NCBI GenBank assembly: GCA_023398495.1
Contig: JAEWSG010000039.1
Span: forward strand, 124,001-188,000
Reading direction: 5' to 3'
Length of the DNA stretch: 64,000 bases
DNA from: Bacillota bacterium
GTDB taxonomy: Bacteria > Bacillota > Clostridia > Acetivibrionales > Acetivibrionaceae
Below are positions 8,121-16,017 of this stretch, one piece after another; the first letter of the stretch is position 1, and every line of letters begins with the position of its first letter. The notes under the pieces were generated by a model. It was not told where the DNA came from. It saw nothing but the letters and a program-made list of their open reading frames with translations, and ran no database searches. The position numbers were made by a program, and so were the translations under genes.

Positions 8121-11100
8121 GTGACAAGAAAATACTTATCTATCTTTTTGACTTTGATTATCATAGTCAATATCATTTCTGCTAACCTTTTTTTAACCGT
8201 ACAAGCCAGCGATTACATTGGAAGTTATGATCAAAGCTCTAATTTTGGTATTGCAAATGATTTTAACCTTTTTATTCTCGGTGATCACGAACAAAGTGAT
8301 GTTGATTCTGAAGGAAGGGTGGCAGTTGCGGGTAATGTGAGTTATTCCAACTATGCAGTTGGTAGTAAACTTGCTAAGTCAACAACACGTGCCGATTTAA
8401 TAATTGGTGGAGATGTTAATATTACCAGTGCCCATAATCATAGTGGTAATACTGTTATCTCAACTTCGAGCAAAATTATTAATTATGGAATGTCACATTC
8501 AAATGGAGTATCTAACCCTATCAGAGAAGATGTAATTAATTTTAGTTCAGCAAGGGATTTTCTCACAAACGCTTCACAAACATGGGCTAAATATCCTGTT
8601 AATGGTACAGTGAAGATTTTGTATGGACAATTAATTTTAGAAGGAAGCAGTCCCGCTTTAAATGTTTTTTCATTTGATGGAAGTAGTATAGAATCTGATG
8701 GAACTACTTACTCACTTAATAGCATACACCAGATAAACATAGTAGTTCCGGATAATTCTACAGTTATAATAAATATTGGTGGTGATAATATTGGCTTTGG
8801 AAATTATTCTATATTTTTCAAAGGCTCAACAGCCACAACTGAGCATGGACAATACTTCTTATGGAACTTTCATGAAGCTACTTCTTTGTGGAATAATAAC
8901 ATAACAATTAAAGGCTCTGTATTGGCTCCAAATGCAGATTGGATTTCTAAAGGATATGGAAATGTTGAAGGTAACTTTATTGTTAAATCATTAAGAGATG
9001 GGCCGGGGGGTGGACACCTAGAGGCACATAACTCTTTATTTAAAGGTACGCTTCCACCATTAGGGGCAAACGATGCACCAACAGTACCTGACTATAGTGT
9101 AACAACACCGGAAGATACACCAGTATCAGGTAAGGTAGTAGGAAGCGATAAAGATGGTGATACACTGACATATGAAAAGGCAACAGACCCAACGAACGGA
9201 ACAGTAGTAGTGAATGCAGATGGAACCTGGACGTATACACCGAATGAAGATTATACCGGAACAGACAGCTTCACAGTAGAAGTAAGTGACGGAAATGGTG
9301 GAACAGCAATAAGCACAATAACAATAACAGTGACACCGGCAAACGATGCACCAACAGTACCTGATTATAGTGTAACAACACCGGAAGATACACCAGTATC
9401 AGGAACAGTAGTGGGAGCAGATAAAGACGGTGATACACTAACATATGAAAAGGAAACAGACCCAACGAACGGAACAGTAGAAGTAAATACAGATGGAACC
9501 TGGACATATACACCAAACACTGACTTCACCGGAATAGATAGCTTCACAGTAGAAGTAAGTGACGGCAACGGTGGAACAGAAATAAGCACAATAACAATAA
9601 CAGTGACACCGGCAAACGATGCACCAACAGTACCTGACTACAGTGTAACAACACCAGAAGATACGGCAGTATCAGGAACAGTAGTAGGGACAGACATAGA
9701 CGGTGACACACTTACATATGAAAAGGCAACAGACCCTGCGAATGGAACATTAGAAGTAAATTCAGACGGAAGTTGGACGTATACACCGAATGAAGATTAC
9801 ACCGGAACAGATGGCTTCACAGTAGAAGTAAGTGATGGAAACGGTGGAACAGCAATAAGCACAATAACAATAACAGTGACACCGGCTAATGATGCACCAA
9901 CAGTACCTGACTACAGTGTAACAACACCAGAAGATACGGCAGTATCAGGAACAGTAGTGGGAGCAGATAAAGACGGTGATACACTAACATATGAAAAAGA
10001 AACAGACCCTGCGAACGGAACGGTAGTAGTGAATGCAGATGGAAGTTGGACGTATACACCGAATGAAGATTACACTGGAACAGATAGCTTCACAGTAGAA
10101 GTAAGTGATGGAAACGGTGGAACAACAATAAGCACAATAACAATAACAGTGACACCAGCAAATGATGCACCAACAGTACCTGACTATAGTGTAACAACAC
10201 CAGAAGATACACCAGTATCAGGAACAGTAGTGGGAGCAGATAAAGATGGTGATACACTAACATATGAAAAGGAAACAGACCCTGCGAACGGAACAGTAGT
10301 AGTGAATGCAGATGGAACCTGGACGTATACACCGAATGAAGATTACACCGGAATAGATAGCTTTACAGTAGAAGTAAGTGACGGCAACGGTGGAACAGAA
10401 ATAAGCACAATAACAATAACAGTGACACCGGCAAACGATGCACCAACAGTACCTGACTATAGTGTAACAACACCAGAAGATACGCCAGTATCAGGTAAGG
10501 TAGTAGGAAGCGATAAAGATGGTGATACACTAACATACAAAAAGATAGCTGAACCGACAAATGGAACAGTTGTAGATAGTGTGTATGGAGACTGGGAGTA
10601 TACCCCAAACTTAAACTTTATAGGAATAGATATTTTCAAAGTAGAAGTGAGTGATGGAAACGGTGGAACAGCAATAAGCACAATAACAATAACAGTGACA
10701 CCGGCAAATGATCCGCCAACAGTACCTGACTACAGTGTAACAACACCAGAAAATACACCAGTGTCAGGAAAAGTGGTTGGAATAGATGTTGATGGTGATA
10801 TGTTGACATATTCAAAGGCAAGTGAACCTTCAAATGGTAAAGTAGTAGCAAATGCTGATGGAACATGGATCTACACTCCTAATAAATCTTATACGGGAAC
10901 AGATAGCTTTACAGTAGAGGTAAGTGATGGAAATGGTGGAACAGCTATAAGCACAATAACTATTAAGATAACGCCTGTAAAGGATACGACTCCAAGTCCT
11001 CGTCCGAATACTCCGTCAACTCCAAGAGATGATAACGAAGATAGAGAAGTATCTGAACCAGAACTGGACATTCCAGGAGCACCTGCAGTAAAGGCAGATT

Positions 11101-12122
11101 TTGCAGTTTTGATAGACTCCTCAACTATGAGAGCTGGAGAAAATAGCAATGTAGAATACACAATAACATACTTCAATAAATTAAGTACTGAAATAAGCAA
11201 TACATTTGTAAAAGTAAATGTACCTGATCTAATGCTATTTGTAGAAGCCAATGAGAATGGAGAATTGGTTGGAAATGAGGTTATTTGGGAAATTGGAAAT
11301 CTGAAAGGTAACACAAAGGGAACGGTTAAATTTACTCTAAAAGTAAAAGAACTTGATGTCCAGGAATCCGTTGTAGCATTAAAAGCGAATATATATACTA
11401 AGTATGAAAATGTAGAACTTATTAATCCAAACGATGATGAGTCAAAAATTGATACATTCTTGTTTGCAAATTCATCAGAATTCATTCATACAAGGTATAT
11501 ATTAGGTTACCCAGATGGTACTGTTAAGCCGAAAGGAGCCGTGACAAGAGCGGAAGTTGCGGTAATATTTGCAAGGATACTGAAATTAAAAGAACAAGGG
11601 TATGTAAAAGGGGTCAAGGTATTTAGTGATGTAAATGTAAACTTCTGGGCTGTAGAGCACATTGAAGCTGTGACTACAATTGGCCTTTTCAAAGGATATC
11701 AAGATGGTACTTTCAGACCAAATCAGCCAATAACAAGAGCAGAGCTCGCAACAGTAATATCAAAGTACTTGAAGATTACAACTTATCCTGAATATAATGT
11801 TTTAGCCAAATACTTTACTGATATATCCGGACACTGGGCTGAAGCTATTATCACAGAGATATACAGGTACGATATTATTAAGGGATATGAAGATGGTACT
11901 TTCAGACCTGATAATACGATAACCAGAGAAGAAACGATTACAATGGTTAATCAGATGCTTCATAGGGGGCCGCTAATGAATGTAGAACCATCATTCCCTG
12001 ACAATTTAAAAACTAATTGGTCTTTTGGGCATGTAGAAGAAGCTACAAATACTCATAAATCCTACTATAATGAGGACGGAAGTGAAACGCTAGTACAAAT
12101 TATACCAGAAGGCATATGGTAA
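8121..12122 (+). CDS. S-layer-anchored surface protein with choice-of-anchor A domain and seven cadherin-like repeats
   Basis: A 1333-residue exported protein. GTG 8121 follows AAAGGGG and starts a signal peptide (residues 1-30, ending about VQA). Residues about 35-310 match the choice-of-anchor A family (FNLFILGDHEQSDVDSEGRVAVAGN). Seven tandem 91-residue tandem-95/VCBS-type repeats follow (317-953). Each has a DxDGDTLTY-type calcium loop and ends ISTITITVTPA. A Pro/Ser/Thr-rich linker (about 955-985), a DUF11-like beta domain (about 990-1110) and three SLH domains (about 1115-1300; GYPDGTVKPKGAVTRAE, GYQDGTFRPNQPITRAE, GYEDGTFRPDNTITREE) complete it. SLH domains bind pyruvylated wall polymer, so the protein is displayed on the cell surface. 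Likely roles are adhesion or scaffolding. A strong terminator follows. Confidence 0.93.
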   Translation: MTRKYLSIFLTLIIIVNIISANLFLTVQASDYIGSYDQSSNFGIANDFNLFILGDHEQSDVDSEGRVAVAGNVSYSNYAVGSKLAKSTTRADLIIGGDVNITSAHNHSGNTVISTSSKIINYGMSHSNGVSNPIREDVINFSSARDFLTNASQTWAKYPVNGTVKILYGQLILEGSSPALNVFSFDGSSIESDGTTYSLNSIHQINIVVPDNSTVIINIGGDNIGFGNYSIFFKGSTATTEHGQYFLWNFHEATSLWNNNITIKGSVLAPNADWISKGYGNVEGNFIVKSLRDGPGGGHLEAHNSLFKGTLPPLGANDAPTVPDYSVTTPEDTPVSGKVVGSDKDGDTLTYEKATDPTNGTVVVNADGTWTYTPNEDYTGTDSFTVEVSDGNGGTAISTITITVTPANDAPTVPDYSVTTPEDTPVSGTVVGADKDGDTLTYEKETDPTNGTVEVNTDGTWTYTPNTDFTGIDSFTVEVSDGNGGTEISTITITVTPANDAPTVPDYSVTTPEDTAVSGTVVGTDIDGDTLTYEKATDPANGTLEVNSDGSWTYTPNEDYTGTDGFTVEVSDGNGGTAISTITITVTPANDAPTVPDYSVTTPEDTAVSGTVVGADKDGDTLTYEKETDPANGTVVVNADGSWTYTPNEDYTGTDSFTVEVSDGNGGTTISTITITVTPANDAPTVPDYSVTTPEDTPVSGTVVGADKDGDTLTYEKETDPANGTVVVNADGTWTYTPNEDYTGIDSFTVEVSDGNGGTEISTITITVTPANDAPTVPDYSVTTPEDTPVSGKVVGSDKDGDTLTYKKIAEPTNGTVVDSVYGDWEYTPNLNFIGIDIFKVEVSDGNGGTAISTITITVTPANDPPTVPDYSVTTPENTPVSGKVVGIDVDGDMLTYSKASEPSNGKVVANADGTWIYTPNKSYTGTDSFTVEVSDGNGGTAISTITIKITPVKDTTPSPRPNTPSTPRDDNEDREVSEPELDIPGAPAVKADFAVLIDSSTMRAGENSNVEYTITYFNKLSTEISNTFVKVNVPDLMLFVEANENGELVGNEVIWEIGNLKGNTKGTVKFTLKVKELDVQESVVALKANIYTKYENVELINPNDDESKIDTFLFANSSEFIHTRYILGYPDGTVKPKGAVTRAEVAVIFARILKLKEQGYVKGVKVFSDVNVNFWAVEHIEAVTTIGLFKGYQDGTFRPNQPITRAELATVISKYLKITTYPEYNVLAKYFTDISGHWAEAIITEIYRYDIIKGYEDGTFRPDNTITREETITMVNQMLHRGPLMNVEPSFPDNLKTNWSFGHVEEATNTHKSYYNEDGSETLVQIIPEGIW
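9069..10979 (+). repeat. Seven tandem 273-bp in-frame repeats
   Basis: Units start at 9069, 9342, 9615, 9888, 10161, 10434 and 10707 with an exact 273-bp (91-codon) period. Units 1-5 are very similar in DNA. Units 6 and 7 are more diverged in the middle third. This is a substrate for slippage or recombination, so copy number may vary between strains and the assembly may collapse here. Confidence 0.95.
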
Positions 12123-12147
12123 AAGAATAGAGAATAGAGTAACACAA

Positions 12148-12196
12148 AATCCTCCCATTTTATTGCTAATGGGAGGATTTATTTTTGTTTTATTTT
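12148..12196 (+). terminator. Rho-independent terminator after the surface-protein gene
   Basis: AATCCTCCCATT (12148-12159) pairs perfectly with AATGGGAGGATT (12168-12179), loop of 8 nt, then a T-rich tract (ATTTTTGTTTTATTTT). Confidence 0.9.
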
Positions 12197-12346
12197 AAAC
12201 TTAGTATAATTGATGTTTTATAGAAGTTTATCTTACGCTGCGATATGTATCTATTTATCATAAGTGTTATAAAAGTTACTCATAAAAATTAAATTAAAAA
12301 ATCAGATGAGTTGCTTTATAATTATTTGACCTAAGAAATGAAGGAA

Positions 12347-12439
12347 TTAATTAAAACCTGCTAAGCTGGAGACTATTAATAGATTTACTACCAGAGCTAT
12401 CGCCAAGATAACACAAGTACCGATACTGCTTTTTCTCAT
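12347..12439 (-). CDS. Small hydrophobic peptide, 30 residues
   Basis: On the minus strand, AAAGGGG lies 10 nt ahead of an ATG at 12439. The frame encodes a basic N-terminus (MRKSSIG), one hydrophobic stretch of about 18 residues (TCVILAIALVVNLLIVSSLA) and the end GFN. A consensus sigma-A promoter lies about 55 bp upstream (12496-12524). SD, start and promoter all agree, so I consider it a real gene. It could be a small membrane protein, a type I toxin-like peptide or a signal-peptide pheromone precursor; I do not recognise the family. It is transcribed divergently from the HIT gene. Confidence 0.6.
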   Translation of the reverse strand: MRKSSIGTCVILAIALVVNLLIVSSLAGFN

Positions 12440-12495
12440 TATTTTACATCCCCTTTGAATTTTATAGAAAATTATTAATGATTTAGTGCATTAAA

Positions 12496-12524
12496 ATAAT
12501 ACCAAAAATTATCATAATAGTCAA
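12496..12524 (-). promoter_or_regulatory. Sigma-A promoter for the small peptide gene
   Basis: Read on the minus strand: TTGACT (12524-12519), a 17-bp spacer and TATTAT (12501-12496). The predicted start of transcription, about 12489, gives a 50-nt leader before the ATG. Confidence 0.7.
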
Positions 12525-12593
12525 CAACTTGACGACTGAATTTCTTGGATAATATTTAGTATTTTTAGCTTTTTGTTAATAACATTACTTAGT

Positions 12594-12621
12594 TTGACGT
12601 TTGTATTGTCTTTTCTAAATT
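12594..12621 (+). promoter_or_regulatory. Possible sigma-A promoter for the HIT gene
   Basis: TTGACG (12594-12599), 16 bp, TAAATT (12616-12621). It is placed 45 bp before the start codon. Confidence 0.45.
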
Positions 12622-12665
12622 GTTAAGTTAAACTACTAAGAAGGGATAAGTGTTCGGAGGTTATT

Positions 12666-13073
12666 ATGGATTGTATATTCTGTCAAATTGCAAATAGTAA
12701 AACGCCATCTAATTTAATATATCAAGATGAATTACTCATGTGTTTACTAGATATAGACCCCATAAATGAAGGGCATGTATTAATTATTCCCAAGATTCAC
12801 TATTTAGATGCTGATGAAATTCCAAATGAAATACTATTGTCAATTATGACTTTATCCAAAAGAATAGTTAAAGCCATTAAAGAAAGATATTCTCCAGATG
12901 GTTACAGCATTATGCAAAATGGTGGAGAATTTAATGATATAGGGCATTATCATATGCATATATTTCCAAGGTATAAGAATGATGGATTCGGATGGACATT
13001 TAGCGATACTAAACATAACGTATCACAAAGTATTGCTGATGAACTAAGAAAGGTGCTTAATAATACAAATTAA
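12666..13073 (+). CDS. HIT-family (histidine triad) nucleotide hydrolase/transferase
   Basis: A 135-residue cytoplasmic protein. It has the N-terminal CIFCQIAN motif (a zinc/CxxC feature common in HIT proteins), DIDPINEGHVLIIPK in the middle and the histidine triad HYHMHIFPR near residue 105. HIT proteins hydrolyse nucleoside phosphoramidates or dinucleotides; the exact substrate cannot be told. The start ATG follows CGGAGG. It is the only gene in its transcript, ending at a strong terminator at 13212. Confidence 0.93.
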   Translation: MDCIFCQIANSKTPSNLIYQDELLMCLLDIDPINEGHVLIIPKIHYLDADEIPNEILLSIMTLSKRIVKAIKERYSPDGYSIMQNGGEFNDIGHYHMHIFPRYKNDGFGWTFSDTKHNVSQSIADELRKVLNNTN

Positions 13074-13074
13074 T

Positions 13075-13224
13075 GGAATTGATGAGCGACTTTGTGAATT
13101 AATTAAAGAACGTAAAGAAATTAAAAACTCCACTTGGTGCGAAGGTACATTACATTTAGGATTTGCTAGAAGAATAGATTATGCTCAAAGAACAGCAAGG
13201 ATAGATAACAGAAAACCCTCATGA
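13075..13224 (+). pseudogene. Possible coding remnant after the HIT gene
   Basis: One frame directly after the HIT gene is open for about 50 codons (reading INGIDERLCELIKERKEI... ending at TGA 13222) but has no ATG, GTG or TTG start. Its composition looks protein-like, and it runs into the terminator stem. It may be the tail of a decayed gene. I do not recognise the family. Confidence 0.3.
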
Positions 13225-13254
13225 GCCTTTCCTTATAAGGCTGATGAGGGTTTT
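13212..13254. terminator. Bidirectional terminator between the HIT and GNAT genes
   Basis: AAAACCCTCAT (13212-13222) pairs with ATGAGGGTTTT (13244-13254), extended by AGCCTT/AAGGCT. Runs of T on both strands suit both the HIT transcript and the convergent arg transcript. Confidence 0.85.
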
Positions 13255-13339
13255 GTATTGATAAAACTTTGATATTGTTCCTAAAAGAGCCAGAAAAGAC
13301 TTTATTTTATGGATACAAAATCATTAACTGCTATATTGG

Positions 13340-13816
13340 TTATTGATATTCCTTAACTAAAAGTGCCCGGATATATCCTCTGTCCTTACTTGTTGAATCT
13401 ATGTAGAAGCCCCTTCCATAATAGAATCTGATTAAGTCCTTATATTTGGAGGCAGTGTGTAAACTGACTTTTTTTATACCCTTTGCAGACATTAATTTGT
13501 CTACCAGGTTCATCAGAGACTTACCGATACCAATATTATGGTATGCAAGGCTTACACCAAATCTGCTTATATAGGCAGTATTGTCCGGAAGTATTTGAAC
13601 CCTTACAGTACCGACAGGAGTGTTATCAATGAAGGCAACGAACACTTCTTTCGATCTGATATCATTCGTAATATCTTCTAAAGACTCATCAAGTGCCTCC
13701 ATTGTACCTTTAAGGCCTGTATCTTTCATATACTTTTTGAAGGCTTCCTGCGTAATTATTTGTATAGCTTCTGTATCATCAATAGTTGCTTTCCTTATAA
13801 TAAACGAATAATTCAT
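13340..13816 (-). CDS. GNAT-family N-acetyltransferase
   Basis: A 158-residue acetyl-CoA-dependent acetyltransferase. The acetyl-CoA loop (motif A) is seen as VSLAYHNIGIGKSLM (about residue 90-105). A C-terminal FYYGRGFYIDS is typical of motif B. The start is 18 bp after the argF stop, so it is very likely the last gene of the argF transcript. The substrate is unknown. Because acetylglutamate is the first arginine intermediate and no argJ or argA is present in the window, a role in arginine metabolism is conceivable, but that is inference from position only. Confidence 0.85.
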   Translation of the reverse strand: MNYSFIIRKATIDDTEAIQIITQEAFKKYMKDTGLKGTMEALDESLEDITNDIRSKEVFVAFIDNTPVGTVRVQILPDNTAYISRFGVSLAYHNIGIGKSLMNLVDKLMSAKGIKKVSLHTASKYKDLIRFYYGRGFYIDSTSKDRGYIRALLVKEYQ

Positions 13817-13834
13817 TTTGACCCCACCATTCTT

Positions 13835-14755
13835 CTATTTACCCATAAGAAGAGCCATTATCGCCTTTTGAACATGAAGTCTGTTTTCTGCTTCATCAAA
13901 AACAACGGATTGTGGCCCGTCAATAATTTCCTCTGAAACCTCATAACCTCTGTATGCAGGCAGGCAATGAAGGAAAATAGCATCTTCCTTGGCCTTAGTA
14001 AAGAGGTTTCCGTCTACCCTGTAAGGTTCAAAAATTTTGATTCTGGATTGCTTTTCAGATTCCTGCCCCATGCTTACCCAGGTATCTGTATATACAACAT
14101 CAGCATCTTTGATTGCTTCAATCGGGTCTTCTGTTACCACAACTTTTGAACCTGATATCTTTGCAGTATCCATAGCTTCGGATACAATCTTTTCATCACA
14201 ATGATACCCTTTTGGAGAGCCAATAGCAATATCCATACCGACTTTTGAACAACCATGGAGCAACGAGTTAGCTATGTTGTTACCATCGCCGAGATAAGCC
14301 ATTTTTAAACCCTTCAAAGTTCCCTTGTGCTCGTATACAGTAAAGAGATCTGCAAGGATCTGGCATGGATGCATCAGATCGGTAAGACCGTTTATTACAG
14401 GTATGTTTCCGTACTTTGCAAGATCTTCAACATCACTGTGAGCGAAAGTCCTTATCATAATTCCATCTATATATCTTGATAGAACCTGTGCGGTGTCATA
14501 GATTGATTCGCCTCTTCCGATTTGGATATCATTTGAGCTGAGAAACAGAGCGTATCCACCCAATTGATACATACCAACTTCGAAAGACACCCTTGTTCTT
14601 GTGGATGACTTGGTGAAAATCATTCCAAGTGTTTTGCCTTTTAAATGATGGTGGGTTACTCCCTCCTGTTGCTGCTTTTTCAATTTTTCCGAAAGATTAA
14701 GTATTTGTTCTATTTCTTCTAACGTCAGGTCATTCAGGCTTATTAGATGATCCAT
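13835..14755 (-). CDS. argF: Ornithine carbamoyltransferase
   Basis: Transfers the carbamoyl group from carbamoyl phosphate to ornithine, giving citrulline in arginine synthesis; cytoplasmic trimer. It is 306 residues, the usual length. Motifs are SSTRTRVSFE (carbamoyl-phosphate loop, about residue 50), HPCQILADL, and FLHCLPAYRG with the catalytic Cys (about 255). The ATG at 14755 is chosen because GGAGG lies 8-9 nt upstream; an in-frame ATG at 14770 overlaps that SD. It is transcribed from a promoter at 14937-14965 covered by an ArgR-like box. The 175-nt leader contains a degenerate Family B repeat. Confidence 0.96.
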   Translation of the reverse strand: MDHLISLNDLTLEEIEQILNLSEKLKKQQQEGVTHHHLKGKTLGMIFTKSSTRTRVSFEVGMYQLGGYALFLSSNDIQIGRGESIYDTAQVLSRYIDGIMIRTFAHSDVEDLAKYGNIPVINGLTDLMHPCQILADLFTVYEHKGTLKGLKMAYLGDGNNIANSLLHGCSKVGMDIAIGSPKGYHCDEKIVSEAMDTAKISGSKVVVTEDPIEAIKDADVVYTDTWVSMGQESEKQSRIKIFEPYRVDGNLFTKAKEDAIFLHCLPAYRGYEVSEEIIDGPQSVVFDEAENRLHVQKAIMALLMGK

Positions 14756-14805
14756 AATTAAATCCTCCATTTGTCAATATTTTTACAGTTAGGAACATCT
14801 ATCAA

Positions 14806-14893
14806 TTAAGTTCCTACTCTCAATAGCGAAAAACCCCATTCTATGGTGTTTTCAAAATGTGAAAAACAGGAAGTAATTTTTTTCTGTTTCTTA
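14806..14893 (+). repeat. Family B repeat, copy 5 (degenerate)
   Basis: TTAAGTTCCTA, CGAAAAAC, GTTTTCAAAATGTGA and TTTTTTTCTGTTTCTTAG align in order with copy 1, but the 14-bp terminal stem is broken by substitutions. It lies in the predicted argF leader, antisense to argF. Confidence 0.55.
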
Positions 14894-14936
14894 GCATTTA
14901 GAAAATAAGAAACATCTCCCGTTTATAATATTTATA

Positions 14937-14965
14937 ATTATACAGAAAAATGTATAAAAATGCAA
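14937..14965 (-). promoter_or_regulatory. argF promoter with ArgR-like operator
   Basis: On the minus strand TTGCAT (14965-14960), 17 bp, TATAAT (14942-14937). On the plus strand the spacer and -35 read ATGTATAAAAATGCAA (14950-14965), close to the Bacillus-type ARG box. The same layout is found upstream of argC. Confidence 0.75.
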
Positions 14966-15002
14966 TACTTATAATGGAAAAAAATTAGAGAACGCAATAA
15001 TA

Positions 15003-15024
15003 ACGCATTGATGGTGCAATGCGT
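15003..15024 (-). terminator. Possible terminator of the PilZ gene
   Basis: ACGCATTG (15003-15010) pairs with CAATGCGT (15017-15024) over a 6-nt loop. On the minus strand TTATTATTG follows, so the T-tract is weak. Confidence 0.45.
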
Positions 15025-15043
15025 AGAAAGAGGAGTAAATATA

Positions 15044-15763
15044 TTATGGCAGGTGTTTTTTTATAGAACTGAAAAAGGAGTCTTTAATTTTTGACTTATC
15101 TTCCTCTAATATTGAGAAGAAAGCATAAAGAGAATTGTTGTTTTCTTCCTGCATATCTGTGTAATGAAGACCGTAGTCGGTATATGTTTGGAAGTCGATT
15201 TTGCGGTTAACATTACCTTTGGCAAGAATTATGTTTTTATCGGGGAGATATATAGTAATGTTAAGCTGCTTGTTATTAATATTAAAAATGTCTCTAGAGT
15301 AAAATGCCATTCCGGTCAAGCTAATATCGTGAATAATTGCAAAATATTCTTCGTCGCTGTTTTCGTATTTAATATTAGCGGCAAGGTATACATCGTACCT
15401 GGGAAAAACTCTTGAGTTTTTCAAGTCTTTAATGCTTTCAATGTTTATCTTTACATGACTTGGAAACTGAGGGCATATTTCTTCTATAGTACCCATAAAC
15501 AAATACTCCATGTCTTCATTTGTAAGTTTAATGGTAATATTTTGGCCGGGCATTATTATGTTCTCAAGGAATCCGGTTAATAAAGCTACTGTTACAGTTT
15601 TGTTTTCTAATTTATATACAATATTCTGATGCCAAATGCTACTTGTAGACAGTTTCGTATATACCAGAGTACCTTCTTTTAATAATGCATACAGTAAATC
15701 TTTTGCCAAAATAATCAATCCTCCCGTTAAACCTAATGTGATTAACTGAGTAATCAATTGCAT
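15044..15763 (-). CDS. PilZ-domain cyclic-di-GMP receptor, YcgR-like
   Basis: About 239 residues. The N-terminus is hydrophobic (LITQLITLGLTGGLIILAKDLLYALL), so it may be membrane-anchored. Residues about 40-105 look like the YcgR/PilZN beta-barrel. The PilZ domain follows with the c-di-GMP motifs RxxxR (RVFPR) and DxSxxG (DISLTG). Such proteins slow flagellar motors or control envelope processes when c-di-GMP rises. The ATG at 15763 is preferred over an upstream TTG at 15775; neither has a clear SD. It sits between argB and argF, an unusual place, with an 18-bp perfect inverted repeat about 30-70 bp upstream of its start. Confidence 0.85.
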   Translation of the reverse strand: MQLITQLITLGLTGGLIILAKDLLYALLKEGTLVYTKLSTSSIWHQNIVYKLENKTVTVALLTGFLENIIMPGQNITIKLTNEDMEYLFMGTIEEICPQFPSHVKINIESIKDLKNSRVFPRYDVYLAANIKYENSDEEYFAIIHDISLTGMAFYSRDIFNINNKQLNITIYLPDKNIILAKGNVNRKIDFQTYTDYGLHYTDMQEENNNSLYAFFSILEEDKSKIKDSFFSSIKKHLP

Positions 15764-15793
15764 AAACTTAACCAATAGCGATATTATATTATT

Positions 15794-15832
15794 CTTCTCA
15801 AAAAGTTTGTTTTTAACAAACTTTTTGAGAAG
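15794..15832. repeat. Perfect 18-bp inverted repeat upstream of the PilZ gene
   Basis: CTTCTCAAAAAGTTTGTT (15794-15811), loop TTT, AACAAACTTTTTGAGAAG (15815-15832). No T-run follows on either strand. It lies between argB's end and the PilZ start. Confidence 0.85.
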
Positions 15833-15865
15833 ATATTATTCTACTGTTTGCCGCAAGTGGAATTT

Positions 15866-15923
15866 ACTAGTGCTTTTAAACATAATTCATTTCTAGAATT
15901 TAAGTTTGTTAATCAGCACTAGT
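15866..15923. repeat. Family C repeat, copy 1 (58 bp with 9-bp terminal inverted repeats)
   Basis: ACTAGTGCT (15866-15874) and AGCACTAGT (15915-15923) are perfect inverted repeats. Inside is CATAATTCATTTCTAGAA (15881-15898), which recurs within a 28-bp palindrome at 42649. Confidence 0.65.
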
Positions 15924-16017
15924 TTGATTGTAATTTTAGCAGCCTTATGAATAAACTTTCACGTTTAGTATAGTATTCTAAATATATTTCAAAAATCCTT
16001 CTAAAAAATTACTTAAA

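Noticed and set aside
9069..10979. Possible CRISPR-like or satellite array
   Set aside because: The 273-bp period is a whole number of codons, there are no spacers, and the protein repeat explains it.
9040..11485. Series of minus-strand frames of 66-198 codons
   Set aside because: They mirror the codon pattern of the tandem repeats and the following coding region and have no SD or independent signals.
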